Of a stretch of 64,000 nt of DNA, positions 12,295 through 21,162 are shown one piece after another. The stretch's first letter is position 1, and each line of letters begins with the position of its first letter. The stretch is from Neotamlana nanhaiensis (GTDB lineage Bacteria > Bacteroidota > Bacteroidia > Flavobacteriales > Flavobacteriaceae). The stretch is taken from positions 496,001-560,000 of the forward strand of contig NZ_JTDV01000001.1 of NCBI RefSeq assembly GCF_000943555.1, read 5' to 3'. The notes under the pieces were generated by a model. The model was not told the DNA's origin. It worked only from the letters and a program-made list of their open reading frames with translations, and searched no databases. The position numbers and the translations under genes were made by a program.

Positions 12295-13008
12295 ATGACG
12301 GTTACAGGGCAATTATATTTAATTCCTAATACTTTAGGTGATAACAATCCGCTAGACGTTTTACCAATCACTGTAAAAAACACTATTGAAAACATCGATT
12401 ATTTTATAGTTGAAAACAGCAAAGCTGCGCGCCGATTTATTAAAAAAATATGCCCTGAAAAATCGCAGCCTTCACTAAAATTATTTGAATTAAACAAACG
12501 CACAGAACCAGGTGAATTACCAAACTTTTTGATGCCTTGTTTAGAAGGCAAAAATGTAGGTTTATTATCTGACGCTGGTTGCCCAGGTGTTGCCGACCCT
12601 GGTGCGGATATTGTTAAAATTGCACATCAAAAAAATATAAAGGTTATTCCGCTTGTTGGACCTTCTTCCATCTTAATGGCTATGATGGGCTCTGGAATGA
12701 ACGGACAAAGTTTTGCCTTTAATGGCTATTTACCAATAGATAAAGGTGATAGAAAAAATGAGATTAAGCGTCTGGAACGCTTATCGCTCGAGCAGAACCA
12801 ATCGCAATTATTTATTGAAACACCATACCGAAACAATAAAATGCTTGAAGATTTAGCAAACTATCTCGACTCTAACACTAATGTTTGCGTTGCTTGCGAC
12901 ATTACATTACCAACCGAATTTATTAAAACACAAACGGCACATTACTGGAAAAAAAATATGGTAGACCTTCATAAAAGACCTACCATATTCATCATTCATA
13001 AAAACTAA
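12295..13008 (+). CDS. RsmI-like tetrapyrrole-methylase-fold SAM-dependent methyltransferase
   Basis: This 237-residue protein has the tetrapyrrole methylase fold. It shows LIPNTLGD at the start, the SAM-site motif GLLSDAGCPGVADPG and the VGPSSILMAMMGSG segment. It resembles RsmI, which 2'-O-methylates C1402 of 16S rRNA, but it is about 40 residues shorter and lacks the RsmI C-terminal domain. I therefore do not assign the RsmI reaction. It starts 1 nt after the phosphatase gene in the dnaA operon. Confidence 0.85.
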   Translation: MTVTGQLYLIPNTLGDNNPLDVLPITVKNTIENIDYFIVENSKAARRFIKKICPEKSQPSLKLFELNKRTEPGELPNFLMPCLEGKNVGLLSDAGCPGVADPGADIVKIAHQKNIKVIPLVGPSSILMAMMGSGMNGQSFAFNGYLPIDKGDRKNEIKRLERLSLEQNQSQLFIETPYRNNKMLEDLANYLDSNTNVCVACDITLPTEFIKTQTAHYWKKNMVDLHKRPTIFIIHKN

Positions 13009-13022
13009 TTAACCTTCTTTTA

Positions 13023-13679
13023 CTATATCGCTTTCGCTTTTTTGTTCGCCTTTACAAAAGACGTATCATAACCCGAAAAACGCTTCATATAATAATGTAC
13101 AGTAGTTCCGTAACCATCGGCAAAATTATCAAGACCATAACTTCGTAAATACTTTTTTACGCTTCCTGGACCTGCTAAATGTGCTGCCGCTAAAATTCCA
13201 GATTCGGTAACTATTATACCATTTATACGTCGTCCTACAAAATTCTTAATGTCTCGACGTAAAATCCATTTGTTACGGGCTACATTTGCTATAAACGCCT
13301 TTTCCTGTAACTTCGGATTTTTTAAAAACTCATTAGGATTATTAATTCCAATAAGTTTTAATGTTCCAGCACCAAATTGATATTTCCCCAAATATCCAAA
13401 AGTGTTAACTGAAAAATAATTTCCACCAGACTCTTTAAATGCAAGAGCTTCTTTAAAACCTACAAACGATTTACCCAAATATGGAGAAAATTCGTAGTCT
13501 TCTTGTTCGGTTGTAGCTAAAGACAATACATCGGTATTATCTTCTACAGTGTAGCTTAAGTTTAAACCCTTTGTAGAGTAATCACCCAAACTTGGCGTTT
13601 CAGTTGTTTGAAAGGCCACATTAATAAGTACACAAATTGTAAGTGCTATTGTAATGTAAATTGCAATATTTCTTACCAT
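13023..13679 (-). CDS. membrane-anchored lysozyme-like (lytic transglycosylase-type) protein
   Basis: This 218-residue protein has an N-terminal membrane anchor or signal (about 5-25), a low-complexity linker and a lysozyme-like domain from about residue 75. The likely catalytic glutamate is in ALAFKESGGNYF, followed by FGYLGKYQFG and the helical region AAHLAGPGSVKKYL. Homologues are often labelled as LysM or peptidoglycan-binding proteins, but no LysM repeat is visible here. It probably trims peptidoglycan in the periplasm. It is convergent with the dnaA operon. Confidence 0.78.
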   Translation of the reverse strand: MVRNIAIYITIALTICVLINVAFQTTETPSLGDYSTKGLNLSYTVEDNTDVLSLATTEQEDYEFSPYLGKSFVGFKEALAFKESGGNYFSVNTFGYLGKYQFGAGTLKLIGINNPNEFLKNPKLQEKAFIANVARNKWILRRDIKNFVGRRINGIIVTESGILAAAHLAGPGSVKKYLRSYGLDNFADGYGTTVHYYMKRFSGYDTSFVKANKKAKAI

Positions 13680-13794
13680 AACTTCTAAATTTTACAAAGG
13701 TGAAAAAAGCAAGTTTTACCACCTTTTTAAATTTGAGCGTGCAAAAGTAAGAGTTTTTAAAGTATCTGCAAAATTTATCGTTAAAAAACCTATT

Positions 13795-14691
13795 TTAATA
13801 GTACAATAGATGAAATACACCTCCTTTTTTATTAAATTCTAAAGTTGGAAATGGTATTTTTATCATATTAAACACATCAAAAAGTGTACTTAACCATTTT
13901 GAATTAGTGTTAATTGCGTTTAAATTTACATCGAAGCTTATAAAAAATTGTCGGTATCTATCCGTTATAAAACTTGTATTTTCAACTCCCGATAACATTC
14001 CTTCTCCCCCATAACCTAATGCCAAATTTAACCACTTTGGCAATTGACTCTCTTTAAAAAATGACTGTAAATTAAAACTTAACCAATACGTTTGCCCGTT
14101 ATAATCTTTTAAAAATTGCTCTATATACGTTTTTCCGAGTTTGTTTGGATTTTGACTAGCAAAATTTGTATGATGAAACGAATATTTTAAACTAATACGT
14201 TGCTCATCCCACAGTAATTCTTGCCCAACATATAAGCCAGTTCCTGTTGCATTGGCTAAAATATCTCCCCATGAAAAGCCCCATTCTTTCGAAAAACCAT
14301 CTAAAACCTCAACAGCCGATAAAAATGTAAACCCTAAAGTGGCTCCATAAATAAGCTGCTCGTTTTTATTAACGCCACTCCAGTTTAATAATTGTGCGCC
14401 ATGTTTCCCCATTTGGTAAGCCGTAAAGGCATGCCCAACTTTATCGAGTTGTAACCATTCGTTATTATCGTTTGTAGTATGAAATTTCGATTGCTCGTAA
14501 TCGGCATACCAAAGTTGGCTTAAGCCTACTAAAGTTAGTGTAGAAACAGCGGCTTCGGAAACCAAAACAGTATTGCGTCGTGGTTTATTTAAAGTGTCGC
14601 TTGCCTTAAAAAATGTGTTGAATTTAGATTGCGAAACCGCTAAAAATGGTAATAAAATTAAAAGTACACCATATTTTTTTGAAAAATTCAT
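13795..14691 (-). CDS. DUF2279 family envelope protein
   Basis: This 298-residue protein starts with a signal peptide (MNFSKKYGVLLILLPFLAVSQ). It carries a DUF2279 domain with LDKVGHAFTAYQMGKHG and EVLDGFSKEWGFSWGDILAN; the paired histidine, glutamate and aspartate residues resemble a VanZ-like or phosphatase-like helical core. The C-terminal third is rich in aromatic, beta-strand-like segments. Function is unknown. It follows mltG by 3 nt, at the end of the dapF-acetyltransferase-mltG run. Confidence 0.8.
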   Translation of the reverse strand: MNFSKKYGVLLILLPFLAVSQSKFNTFFKASDTLNKPRRNTVLVSEAAVSTLTLVGLSQLWYADYEQSKFHTTNDNNEWLQLDKVGHAFTAYQMGKHGAQLLNWSGVNKNEQLIYGATLGFTFLSAVEVLDGFSKEWGFSWGDILANATGTGLYVGQELLWDEQRISLKYSFHHTNFASQNPNKLGKTYIEQFLKDYNGQTYWLSFNLQSFFKESQLPKWLNLALGYGGEGMLSGVENTSFITDRYRQFFISFDVNLNAINTNSKWLSTLFDVFNMIKIPFPTLEFNKKGGVFHLLYY

Positions 14692-14694
14692 ACA

Positions 14695-15738
14695 TTATTT
14701 AAGTATGCCCTGTGAAGATAAATAACGTTGATATTCGCGTGCATTTACATTATGTTGCGTTAATGTTTTAGCAAATTTATGGAAACCTACTCGTTTTGCA
14801 TCAGCCGCGAAATAAAGATAACTGTGTTTTTCTGCATTTAAAACTGCATTGATTGCAGAAATATCGGGCATTGCGATTAAACCTGGTGGCAATCCTAAGT
14901 TTTTATAAGTATTGTAAGGTGACTCTATTTCTTTGTGCACATTCAACACACGTTTAATTACAGTATTTTTATACTTAGGCAATTGATATGCTGCAAATTT
15001 TAAAGTTGGATCCGCTTGCAAAGGCATACCAATGCGTAAACGATTTAAATAAACACCTGCAACACGAGGTTGTTCGGTAGCTTGTTTTGATTCTTCGTAA
15101 ACAATAGATGCTAAGGCAATAACTTGATTAGGATTTAAACCAATTGCATTGGCCTTTCTTATTCTAGCTTCGTTCCAAAAACGCTTGTATTCGGTTAACA
15201 TTCTTTCTCTAAACTTCTCTGCCGAAGTATTCCAGAAAAACTCATAAGTATTAGGCAAATACATTCCTAATGCCGTAGCTTTGTTAAATTTATTTTCTTT
15301 TAAAAATGTAGCATCAGTCATTGCATTTAATAACGACAAGCTATCTGCTTCAATTTGAGTGGCAATGCGTCCTGCTAATTTTTCTAAAGTTTCTTGATTG
15401 TTAAACGACAGTTTAATTGGTAAATTTCGACTTCTAATAGAATTTATAATATCGTTATTATTCATTCCTTTTTTTATTTCGAAACGTCCTGCTTTAATAT
15501 TTGAAGTGTACTTTTTTTGTTCAGCTAAAACATCAAAAGACTCAATATCTGCTAATAAAGGCTCTAACTGACTTCTAACTTCTTCATAATTAGCATGAGT
15601 TGGTACAAAAATATAAGCCGATTCGTTGTTAAAAGCGGTATTTGGCTTTATCATAGCTTTATACACAAAACTTGCAAAATAAGCGGCTGCTACAAGCCCT
15701 ATTAACGCAATAGCAATAAGTATTTTTTTAATGTACAT
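14695..15738 (-). CDS. mltG: endolytic murein transglycosylase MltG
   Basis: This 347-residue protein has one N-terminal membrane helix (about 5-28), a LysM-like subdomain and the YceG/MltG catalytic domain. The catalytic glutamate lies in ALASIVYEESKQ, and downstream VYLNRLRIGMPLQADPT and YNTYKNLGLPPG are diagnostic. It cleaves nascent glycan strands and sets their length. It abuts the upstream acetyltransferase gene with no gap. Together with dapF, the operon links DAP supply to wall growth. Confidence 0.95.
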   Translation of the reverse strand: MYIKKILIAIALIGLVAAAYFASFVYKAMIKPNTAFNNESAYIFVPTHANYEEVRSQLEPLLADIESFDVLAEQKKYTSNIKAGRFEIKKGMNNNDIINSIRSRNLPIKLSFNNQETLEKLAGRIATQIEADSLSLLNAMTDATFLKENKFNKATALGMYLPNTYEFFWNTSAEKFRERMLTEYKRFWNEARIRKANAIGLNPNQVIALASIVYEESKQATEQPRVAGVYLNRLRIGMPLQADPTLKFAAYQLPKYKNTVIKRVLNVHKEIESPYNTYKNLGLPPGLIAMPDISAINAVLNAEKHSYLYFAADAKRVGFHKFAKTLTQHNVNAREYQRYLSSQGILK

Positions 15739-16263
15739 TTAGTTTTTTATTAGCTGAAATAAGTATTCGTTTTTGTAAGAACCGTTAATTTTAGTCCAAT
15801 CTTTTTTTAGACCTACCTTTTTAAATCCTTGTTTGGTAAATAGCTTTATACTGGCTTGGTTGTCTTCAGTAATGTTACAATATAATTGATGCAATCCTAA
15901 ATGCGTGAAACAATAATTAACAAGTAATTTTAAAGCTTCGCTACCAAAACCTTTGTCTCTGTTGTTAATCTCTTTGACTAAAACGCCAACTCCGGCACGA
16001 GAATTTTTAAAATCGAAATCGAAAATATCAATCATGCCTAAAGTATCTTTGTTGTAATTTGAAATAGCTAAACGCAACTGTTTTACTTCAAAAATATCTT
16101 TGTGTGCATGGTCTAAATATTGTTTTATTAAGTATTTAGAATATGGGGTTTGTGTGTTACTAATTTCCCAAATGGTTTCATCGTTTTCAATGTCGTGAAT
16201 AAACTCTAAATCTTCAGGTTCTAGCGCACGTAAATAAATATGTTCTCCTTTTAAGGTTATCAT
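15739..16263 (-). CDS. RimJ/RimL-type GNAT acetyltransferase
   Basis: This 174-residue GNAT protein has the RimL-like start LKGEHIYLRALEPEDLEF, the acetyl-CoA loop NNRDKGFGSEALKLLVNY and the C-terminal SIKLFTKQGFKKVG. Substrate unknown. Its start overlaps the dapF stop by 4 nt and its stop touches the mltG start, so it is translationally coupled on both sides. That makes a wall-related or polyamine substrate possible, but this is inference. Confidence 0.88.
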   Translation of the reverse strand: MITLKGEHIYLRALEPEDLEFIHDIENDETIWEISNTQTPYSKYLIKQYLDHAHKDIFEVKQLRLAISNYNKDTLGMIDIFDFDFKNSRAGVGVLVKEINNRDKGFGSEALKLLVNYCFTHLGLHQLYCNITEDNQASIKLFTKQGFKKVGLKKDWTKINGSYKNEYLFQLIKN

Positions 16264-17033
16264 ATATTGCCTTTAAACACAAATTTTGCTGGCCCTATTA
16301 ACCAAACATTTTTATAAACGCCATTATCAACATCAAACGATACTTGCAGTTTTCCTCCTTCAACATTTAAATCGATTAAATTCTTCTCGGTTTCGCCAAT
16401 GTAATGCATGCCAATGGCTACTGCTGTAGCTCCTGTTCCGCAAGATAAAGTTTCATCCTCAACGCCACGTTCGTAAGTTCGTAGCCTAAAATTAGAATCG
16501 GATAGCTTCTTAACAAAATTCACATTACTACCAGCTTGATTGTACGGTGCGCCATAGCGGATTTTAGCGCCTAACGATTTAATATCAAAAGCTTCAATAG
16601 TCTCCTCGAATTGCACATGGTGCGGCGACCCTGTATTTAAAAACACGTGCGATTTATGGTTTTCAACTACATCAACATCTAGCATTTGTAGGCTAACAAT
16701 ATCATCTTTTATAGTAGCATGGTGTAAACCATCAATAGCTTCAAAAACGGCTTTATCTTTAATAACTCCAAGATGTTTTGCAAACGCCACCAAACAACGC
16801 CCGCCATTACCACACATGGTGCTTTCGTTACCATCGGCATTGTAATACACCATTTTAAAATCTAAATCGGGATGATTTTCAAGTAAAATTAGTCCGTCGG
16901 CTCCAATGCCAAAACGTCGGTCGCACAAAAAAGCAACCTGTTTGGTATTATTTTTGTCGAATGTTTGTGAACGATTATCAATCATCACAAAATCGTTTCC
17001 TGTACCTTGATATTTGTAAAAAGTTTGCGTCAT
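16260..17033 (-). CDS. dapF: diaminopimelate epimerase
   Basis: This 257-residue enzyme converts LL-DAP to meso-DAP for lysine and peptidoglycan. Both catalytic cysteines are visible: C74 in STMCGNGGRC and C198 in TLSCGTGATA. The start MTQTFYKYQGTGNDF is the family norm; an ATG four codons upstream (17045) was rejected. It overlaps the acetyltransferase gene by 4 nt and heads a run through mltG and the DUF2279 gene. An AT-rich -7-like TATATTTG (minus strand, 17043-17050) lies unusually close to the start. Confidence 0.96.
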   Translation of the reverse strand: MTQTFYKYQGTGNDFVMIDNRSQTFDKNNTKQVAFLCDRRFGIGADGLILLENHPDLDFKMVYYNADGNESTMCGNGGRCLVAFAKHLGVIKDKAVFEAIDGLHHATIKDDIVSLQMLDVDVVENHKSHVFLNTGSPHHVQFEETIEAFDIKSLGAKIRYGAPYNQAGSNVNFVKKLSDSNFRLRTYERGVEDETLSCGTGATAVAIGMHYIGETEKNLIDLNVEGGKLQVSFDVDNGVYKNVWLIGPAKFVFKGNI

Positions 17034-17235
17034 AACGAAACACAAATATATAAATATAAAACCATTTTTATTGTTGTTAAAAGGCGTTAAAAACGACGTT
17101 AAAAATAGTTAAAAGGTAAAATGAAATTCAATAAATAATTAATTTTAATCGTTCTTAACAAAAAACATAAAGCATTCACAATTTTAAGTGATTGTTTTTA
17201 ATAATAAATAACTTTAAGTAAAATACATTTAAATT

Positions 17236-18645
17236 ATGAAAAAGGTTTTAACACTTGTTTTAGTATCTGCTCTGGGAGGTATTTTTACCTTAAGTGCTTA
17301 CAAATTATTTTTAGAGAAAGATGATGCCGTAGTGGTTAGTACAACCGATAGTACCCCGTCTTTTTTACCCACCACAAACCTAAACGCATTGTACAGTGCA
17401 GAAGATAAAGTAGATTTTACCGTAGCTGCCGAAAACACCGTAAATGCTGTGGTTCACGTAAAAAACATTACCATAAGCACCGGGCAAATGAGTTTTCAAG
17501 ATTTATTTTTAGGAAGAAGTCCACAACGGGCTCAAGAAGGAACAGGTTCTGGTGTTATTATTAATGCCGATGGTTACATTATTACAAACAACCATGTTAT
17601 TAATAATTCTGACAAACTTACCGTTACCTTAAATAACAATAAAACTTACGAAGCCGAAATTGTGGGTACAGACCCCAAAACCGATATTGCGCTTTTAAAA
17701 ATTGAATCTGACGAAGATTTACCTTATGTAACTTTTGCAGATTCCGACACTGCTAAAATTGGTGAATGGGTTTTGGCTGTTGGAAATCCGTTTAATTTAA
17801 CATCGACCGTAACAGCTGGAATAATTAGTGCCAAAGCAAGAAATTTAGACCAAACAGGAACGTTTTTACAATCGTTTATTCAAACCGATGCCGCAGTAAA
17901 CCCTGGAAACTCTGGTGGTGCACTTGTAAACACCAATGGCGAATTAGTAGGTATTAATACCGCTATATCATCGCAAACAGGGTCTTACGTAGGTTACTCG
18001 TTTGCAGTGCCTAGTAATATTGCACGTCGTGTTATTGAAGATATTATGGAATACGGAAACGTGCAAAATGGTATTTTAGGTATTAGTGGAGGTGCTTTAA
18101 ACAGTAAATTTTCTGAAGAATTAGGCATAAATGACACCGAAGGTATTTACATCGCTAACGTTATTGAAGATTCTGGAGCGGATAAAGCTGGTCTTAAAGA
18201 AGGTGACATTATTAAAGAAATCGATAATATTAAAGTATCGAAATTCGCCGACTTAACTGGCCATATTGGAGCCAAACGTGCTGGTGATGTTGTTAACCTT
18301 ACTGTTTATAAAAATGGATCACTAAAAACAATACCTGTTACACTCACTAGAAATGAAACGTTTACAATGCCATTAGTTGGTATGGTTAAAAATGCCAAAA
18401 AAGAAGATTTAAAACGATTAAACGCTAAAAACGGTGTAAAAATTACTGACTTAGATGGTCAATATGAAACCTACTGGAAAAAGAACGGTGTTAAAGAAGG
18501 TTGCATAATTACCGCCATAAACGATATTGAAATAAATAACATTGACGACGTTAAAAACGCGCTAAAAAATAAATCGCAATACGAACCATTACGTATTGAA
18601 CTTATAAATAGTAGCGGCGAAAAAGAACGTTATAATTTTAGATAA
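17236..18645 (+). CDS. HtrA/DegP-family periplasmic serine protease
   Basis: This 469-residue protease has an N-terminal signal or anchor, a trypsin-like domain with triad H120 (ITNNHV), D150 (KTDIAL) and S226 (PGNSGG), and two PDZ domains (about 265-350 and 375-465). It handles misfolded envelope proteins as protease and chaperone. It is monocistronic, with a strong terminator 28 nt after the stop. The preceding 190 bp hold its promoter region, but I see no clear promoter match. Confidence 0.95.
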   Translation: MKKVLTLVLVSALGGIFTLSAYKLFLEKDDAVVVSTTDSTPSFLPTTNLNALYSAEDKVDFTVAAENTVNAVVHVKNITISTGQMSFQDLFLGRSPQRAQEGTGSGVIINADGYIITNNHVINNSDKLTVTLNNNKTYEAEIVGTDPKTDIALLKIESDEDLPYVTFADSDTAKIGEWVLAVGNPFNLTSTVTAGIISAKARNLDQTGTFLQSFIQTDAAVNPGNSGGALVNTNGELVGINTAISSQTGSYVGYSFAVPSNIARRVIEDIMEYGNVQNGILGISGGALNSKFSEELGINDTEGIYIANVIEDSGADKAGLKEGDIIKEIDNIKVSKFADLTGHIGAKRAGDVVNLTVYKNGSLKTIPVTLTRNETFTMPLVGMVKNAKKEDLKRLNAKNGVKITDLDGQYETYWKKNGVKEGCIITAINDIEINNIDDVKNALKNKSQYEPLRIELINSSGEKERYNFR

Positions 18646-18673
18646 TTTGTAAAAGAAAATTCTTTTCTACCCC

Positions 18674-18721
18674 AATAACCCTTCAAAATGAAATAATCAT
18701 TTTTGGAGGGTTATTTTTTTC
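18674..18721 (+). terminator. rho-independent terminator after the HtrA gene
   Basis: Arms AATAACCCTTCAAAA (18674-18688) and TTTTGGAGGGTTATT (18701-18715) pair with one mismatch around a 12-nt loop. A run of T follows. Confidence 0.88.
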
Positions 18722-18797
18722 GACAAATCGCTTACGAAAACGTTTGAAATGTAGTATTTTTACCTATATCAAACATTAAACTAAACCAAATAAGATT

Positions 18798-20246
18798 ATG
18801 AGTTTTAACAAAGCTTATGAAAAAGAATTAGCCTTTCAAGCCGACCGAAGAAAAGCCACCGTAGAATTTATTAGAATTGTAAACGACCTTTGGTACGACA
18901 AAGCAATTGAACTGGTTATTTTTAGAAATCAATTAATTGATAGAAATGTTAGTCAGATTTTAAATCTACACGATTATGCTGGCAAATTTGTACAAAAACC
19001 TGTTTCTATTTTCGATTCGGTTGAAATTGCTCAGGCAATAAAAACCTTAAATCTACCACCTGCAAAACTCGACATTGGCAAACTTACTTACGAGTATCAT
19101 TTAGAAGAAAACACTCATAATAATGCCACGGCTTTTGTAGCATCAAAGTTAAAAGATGCCAGCAAAAATGGTGATATTACACCAAAAGATGTAGTTTTAT
19201 ATGGTTTTGGACGCATTGGTCGCTTAGTAGCTCGCGAACTTATGGTGCGTACAGGTAAAGGCAACCAATTACGATTACGTGCTATTGTAACACGAGGTGA
19301 GATAAATGAACAAATTCTTGAAAAACGTGCTTCATTACTCCGTAACGATTCTGTACATGGTGATTTTTTTGGTACAGTTAGCATCGATTTAAAAAACCAA
19401 GCCTTAATAATTAATGGTACTACGGTTAAAATTATTTCGGCAAACACACCAGAAAGTATCGATTATACCAAATTTAAAATTAATAATGCTTTAGTAATCG
19501 ATAATACAGGTGCTTTTAGAGATGAAGCCGCCTTAAGCAAACACCTAAAAGCAAAAGGTGTAGATAAAGTTATATTAACAGCACCAGGAAAAGGTATTCC
19601 TAATATTGTTTATGGCGTAAACCACAAAACTTACAACCCCGATAAATTAAATATTTTTTCGGCAGCATCATGTACCACAAATGCTATTACTCCAGTTCTA
19701 AAAGCTGTTGAAGATTCTTTTGGCGTAAAAAGTGGTCATTTAGAAACCATTCACGCCTATACCAACGATCAAAATTTAGTCGATAATTTTCATAAAAAAT
19801 ACCGCCGTGGTAGAGCCGCAGGTTTAAATATGGTTATTACCGAAACTGGAGCAGGAAGTGCCGTGGCCAAGGCGTTACCGAGTTTAGAAGGTAAATTAAC
19901 ATCGAATGCTATTAGAGTTCCTGTTCCTAATGGATCTTTAGCTATTTTAAATTTAGAATTAAAAAATAAAACCTCGCTTGATGGCGTAAATACTATTTTA
20001 AAAAAATATGCTTTAGAAGGTGATTTGGTTGAACAAATTAAATACGAATTAAGTGACGAGCTAGTTTCATCTGATATTATAGGAAGCTCTGCCCCATCAA
20101 TTTACGATAGTAAAGCCACCATTGTTCGCAAAGACGGAAAAAATGTTGTGCTTTATATTTGGTACGATAATGAATATGGTTATAGCCATCAAGTTATTCG
20201 TTTAGCAAAATATGTAGCTAAAGTTAGGCGTTATACTTATTATTAA
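18798..20246 (+). CDS. glyceraldehyde-3-phosphate dehydrogenase, long form
   Basis: This 482-residue GAPDH has an N-terminal extension of about 130 residues before the NAD-binding motif GFGRIG (136-141). The catalytic cysteine is C292 in ASCTTN, and the C-terminal YDNEYGYSHQ is typical. The long form occurs in Bacteroidota and some proteobacteria, beside a normal-length GAPDH elsewhere in the genome. Whether this one runs glycolysis or gluconeogenesis cannot be told from sequence. It is monocistronic with its own terminator. Confidence 0.95.
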   Translation: MSFNKAYEKELAFQADRRKATVEFIRIVNDLWYDKAIELVIFRNQLIDRNVSQILNLHDYAGKFVQKPVSIFDSVEIAQAIKTLNLPPAKLDIGKLTYEYHLEENTHNNATAFVASKLKDASKNGDITPKDVVLYGFGRIGRLVARELMVRTGKGNQLRLRAIVTRGEINEQILEKRASLLRNDSVHGDFFGTVSIDLKNQALIINGTTVKIISANTPESIDYTKFKINNALVIDNTGAFRDEAALSKHLKAKGVDKVILTAPGKGIPNIVYGVNHKTYNPDKLNIFSAASCTTNAITPVLKAVEDSFGVKSGHLETIHAYTNDQNLVDNFHKKYRRGRAAGLNMVITETGAGSAVAKALPSLEGKLTSNAIRVPVPNGSLAILNLELKNKTSLDGVNTILKKYALEGDLVEQIKYELSDELVSSDIIGSSAPSIYDSKATIVRKDGKNVVLYIWYDNEYGYSHQVIRLAKYVAKVRRYTYY

Positions 20247-20283
20247 TAGCATCTAAAATTAGATTTTTATCGTATATAAGATA

Positions 20284-20306
20284 GCCTCATTAATTTGAGG
20301 CTTTTT
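20284..20306 (+). terminator. rho-independent terminator after GAPDH gene
   Basis: GCCTCA (20284-20289) pairs with TGAGGC (20296-20301) around a 6-nt loop, followed by TTTTT. It lies 37 nt after the GAPDH stop. Confidence 0.85.
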
Positions 20307-20364
20307 ATTTAAACTTAATTTTATAAATTAGTAACCTAACATAACTACATATATTTCATATTAA

Positions 20365-20988
20365 ATGAAGACTACTAAAACCATCTTTTGCTTACTATTA
20401 ATTTGCCTTTTTTCAACAACTACTTTTGCCCAAAATAGTGACGACGAAGAAACGCAATCTATAAATACAGGTACTATTAACGACCAATTTGAATACCTTT
20501 TAAGGAAATCTGGAAACTTTAAAGGTACTAATGGGCAACCTTATGAAGCTGTAAAGTTGAGTATGATAAACGCTTTACGCGCGCATACTATTGATTCGTT
20601 AAAAACGGTACATAAAAACCTAACCGATACAAAAGCCATTGTAGCTTCTCAAGCTAAAGAAATTGCTTCTTTAAAATCGAATTTAAGCAACACACAAAGT
20701 AACTTAGATGCTACAAATGCCGAAAAAGACAGCATGTCGCTTTTTGGAATATCGATGAGTAAAACAGGCTACAACAGTTTAATGTGGATAATTATCGCCG
20801 CTTTATTAGCCCTATTGTTACTATTTATCTATAAATTTAAAAATAGTAATGCCATTACAAAAAGCGCAAAAATAGCATTGGCCGAAACCGAAGAAGAATT
20901 TGAGCAACACCGAAAAGTAGCTTTAGAACGCGAACAAAAAGTTCGTCGACAACTACAAGACGAAATAAACAAGCAAAAAAATGCTTAA
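20365..20988 (+). CDS. signal-peptide, coiled-coil, single-pass membrane protein
   Basis: This 207-residue protein has a signal peptide (MKTTKTIFCLLLICLF, cleavage after TTTFAQ) and a periplasmic part with a coiled coil (about 70-120). A membrane helix (about 138-156) and a charged cytoplasmic helical tail follow. Homologues in Flavobacteriaceae are, as I recall, often mislabelled tRNA (guanine-N1)-methyltransferase because they lie near trmD; no methyltransferase motif exists here. Function unknown. Repeat R1 follows 6 nt after the stop. Confidence 0.78.
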   Translation: MKTTKTIFCLLLICLFSTTTFAQNSDDEETQSINTGTINDQFEYLLRKSGNFKGTNGQPYEAVKLSMINALRAHTIDSLKTVHKNLTDTKAIVASQAKEIASLKSNLSNTQSNLDATNAEKDSMSLFGISMSKTGYNSLMWIIIAALLALLLLFIYKFKNSNAITKSAKIALAETEEEFEQHRKVALEREQKVRRQLQDEINKQKNA

Positions 20989-20994
20989 CCTATA

Positions 20995-21120
20995 AGAGGC
21001 TATCTAAAAAGCCACATTTTTGTCAATCTGAACTTGTTTCAGATTCTAATGTATTTTGAAAATCAATTATTTAAGATTCTGAAACAAGTTCAGATTGACA
21101 GATTTCATGCTTTTTAGACG
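20995..21120. repeat. dispersed palindromic repeat R1 (MITE-like)
   Basis: The outer ends are AGAGGCTATCTAAAAAG (from 20995) and CTTTTTAGACGG (to about 21121). Inside, the 27-nt arms 21021-21047 and 21074-21100 are reverse complements with a single mismatch. It shares end sequences and arm sequence with R2 (39051-39181) and R3 (50227-50327). It has no coding capacity and would fold into a long hairpin. Confidence 0.85.
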
Positions 21121-21162
21121 GTGGTTTTTTATGTTTAAAAATAGCTTTAATAAACTTAAACT

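Noticed and set aside
17043-17050. TATATTTG as the dapF promoter
   Set aside because: It matches the -7 consensus but lies only about 10 nt before the start codon and has no -33; it is likely chance in AT-rich DNA.
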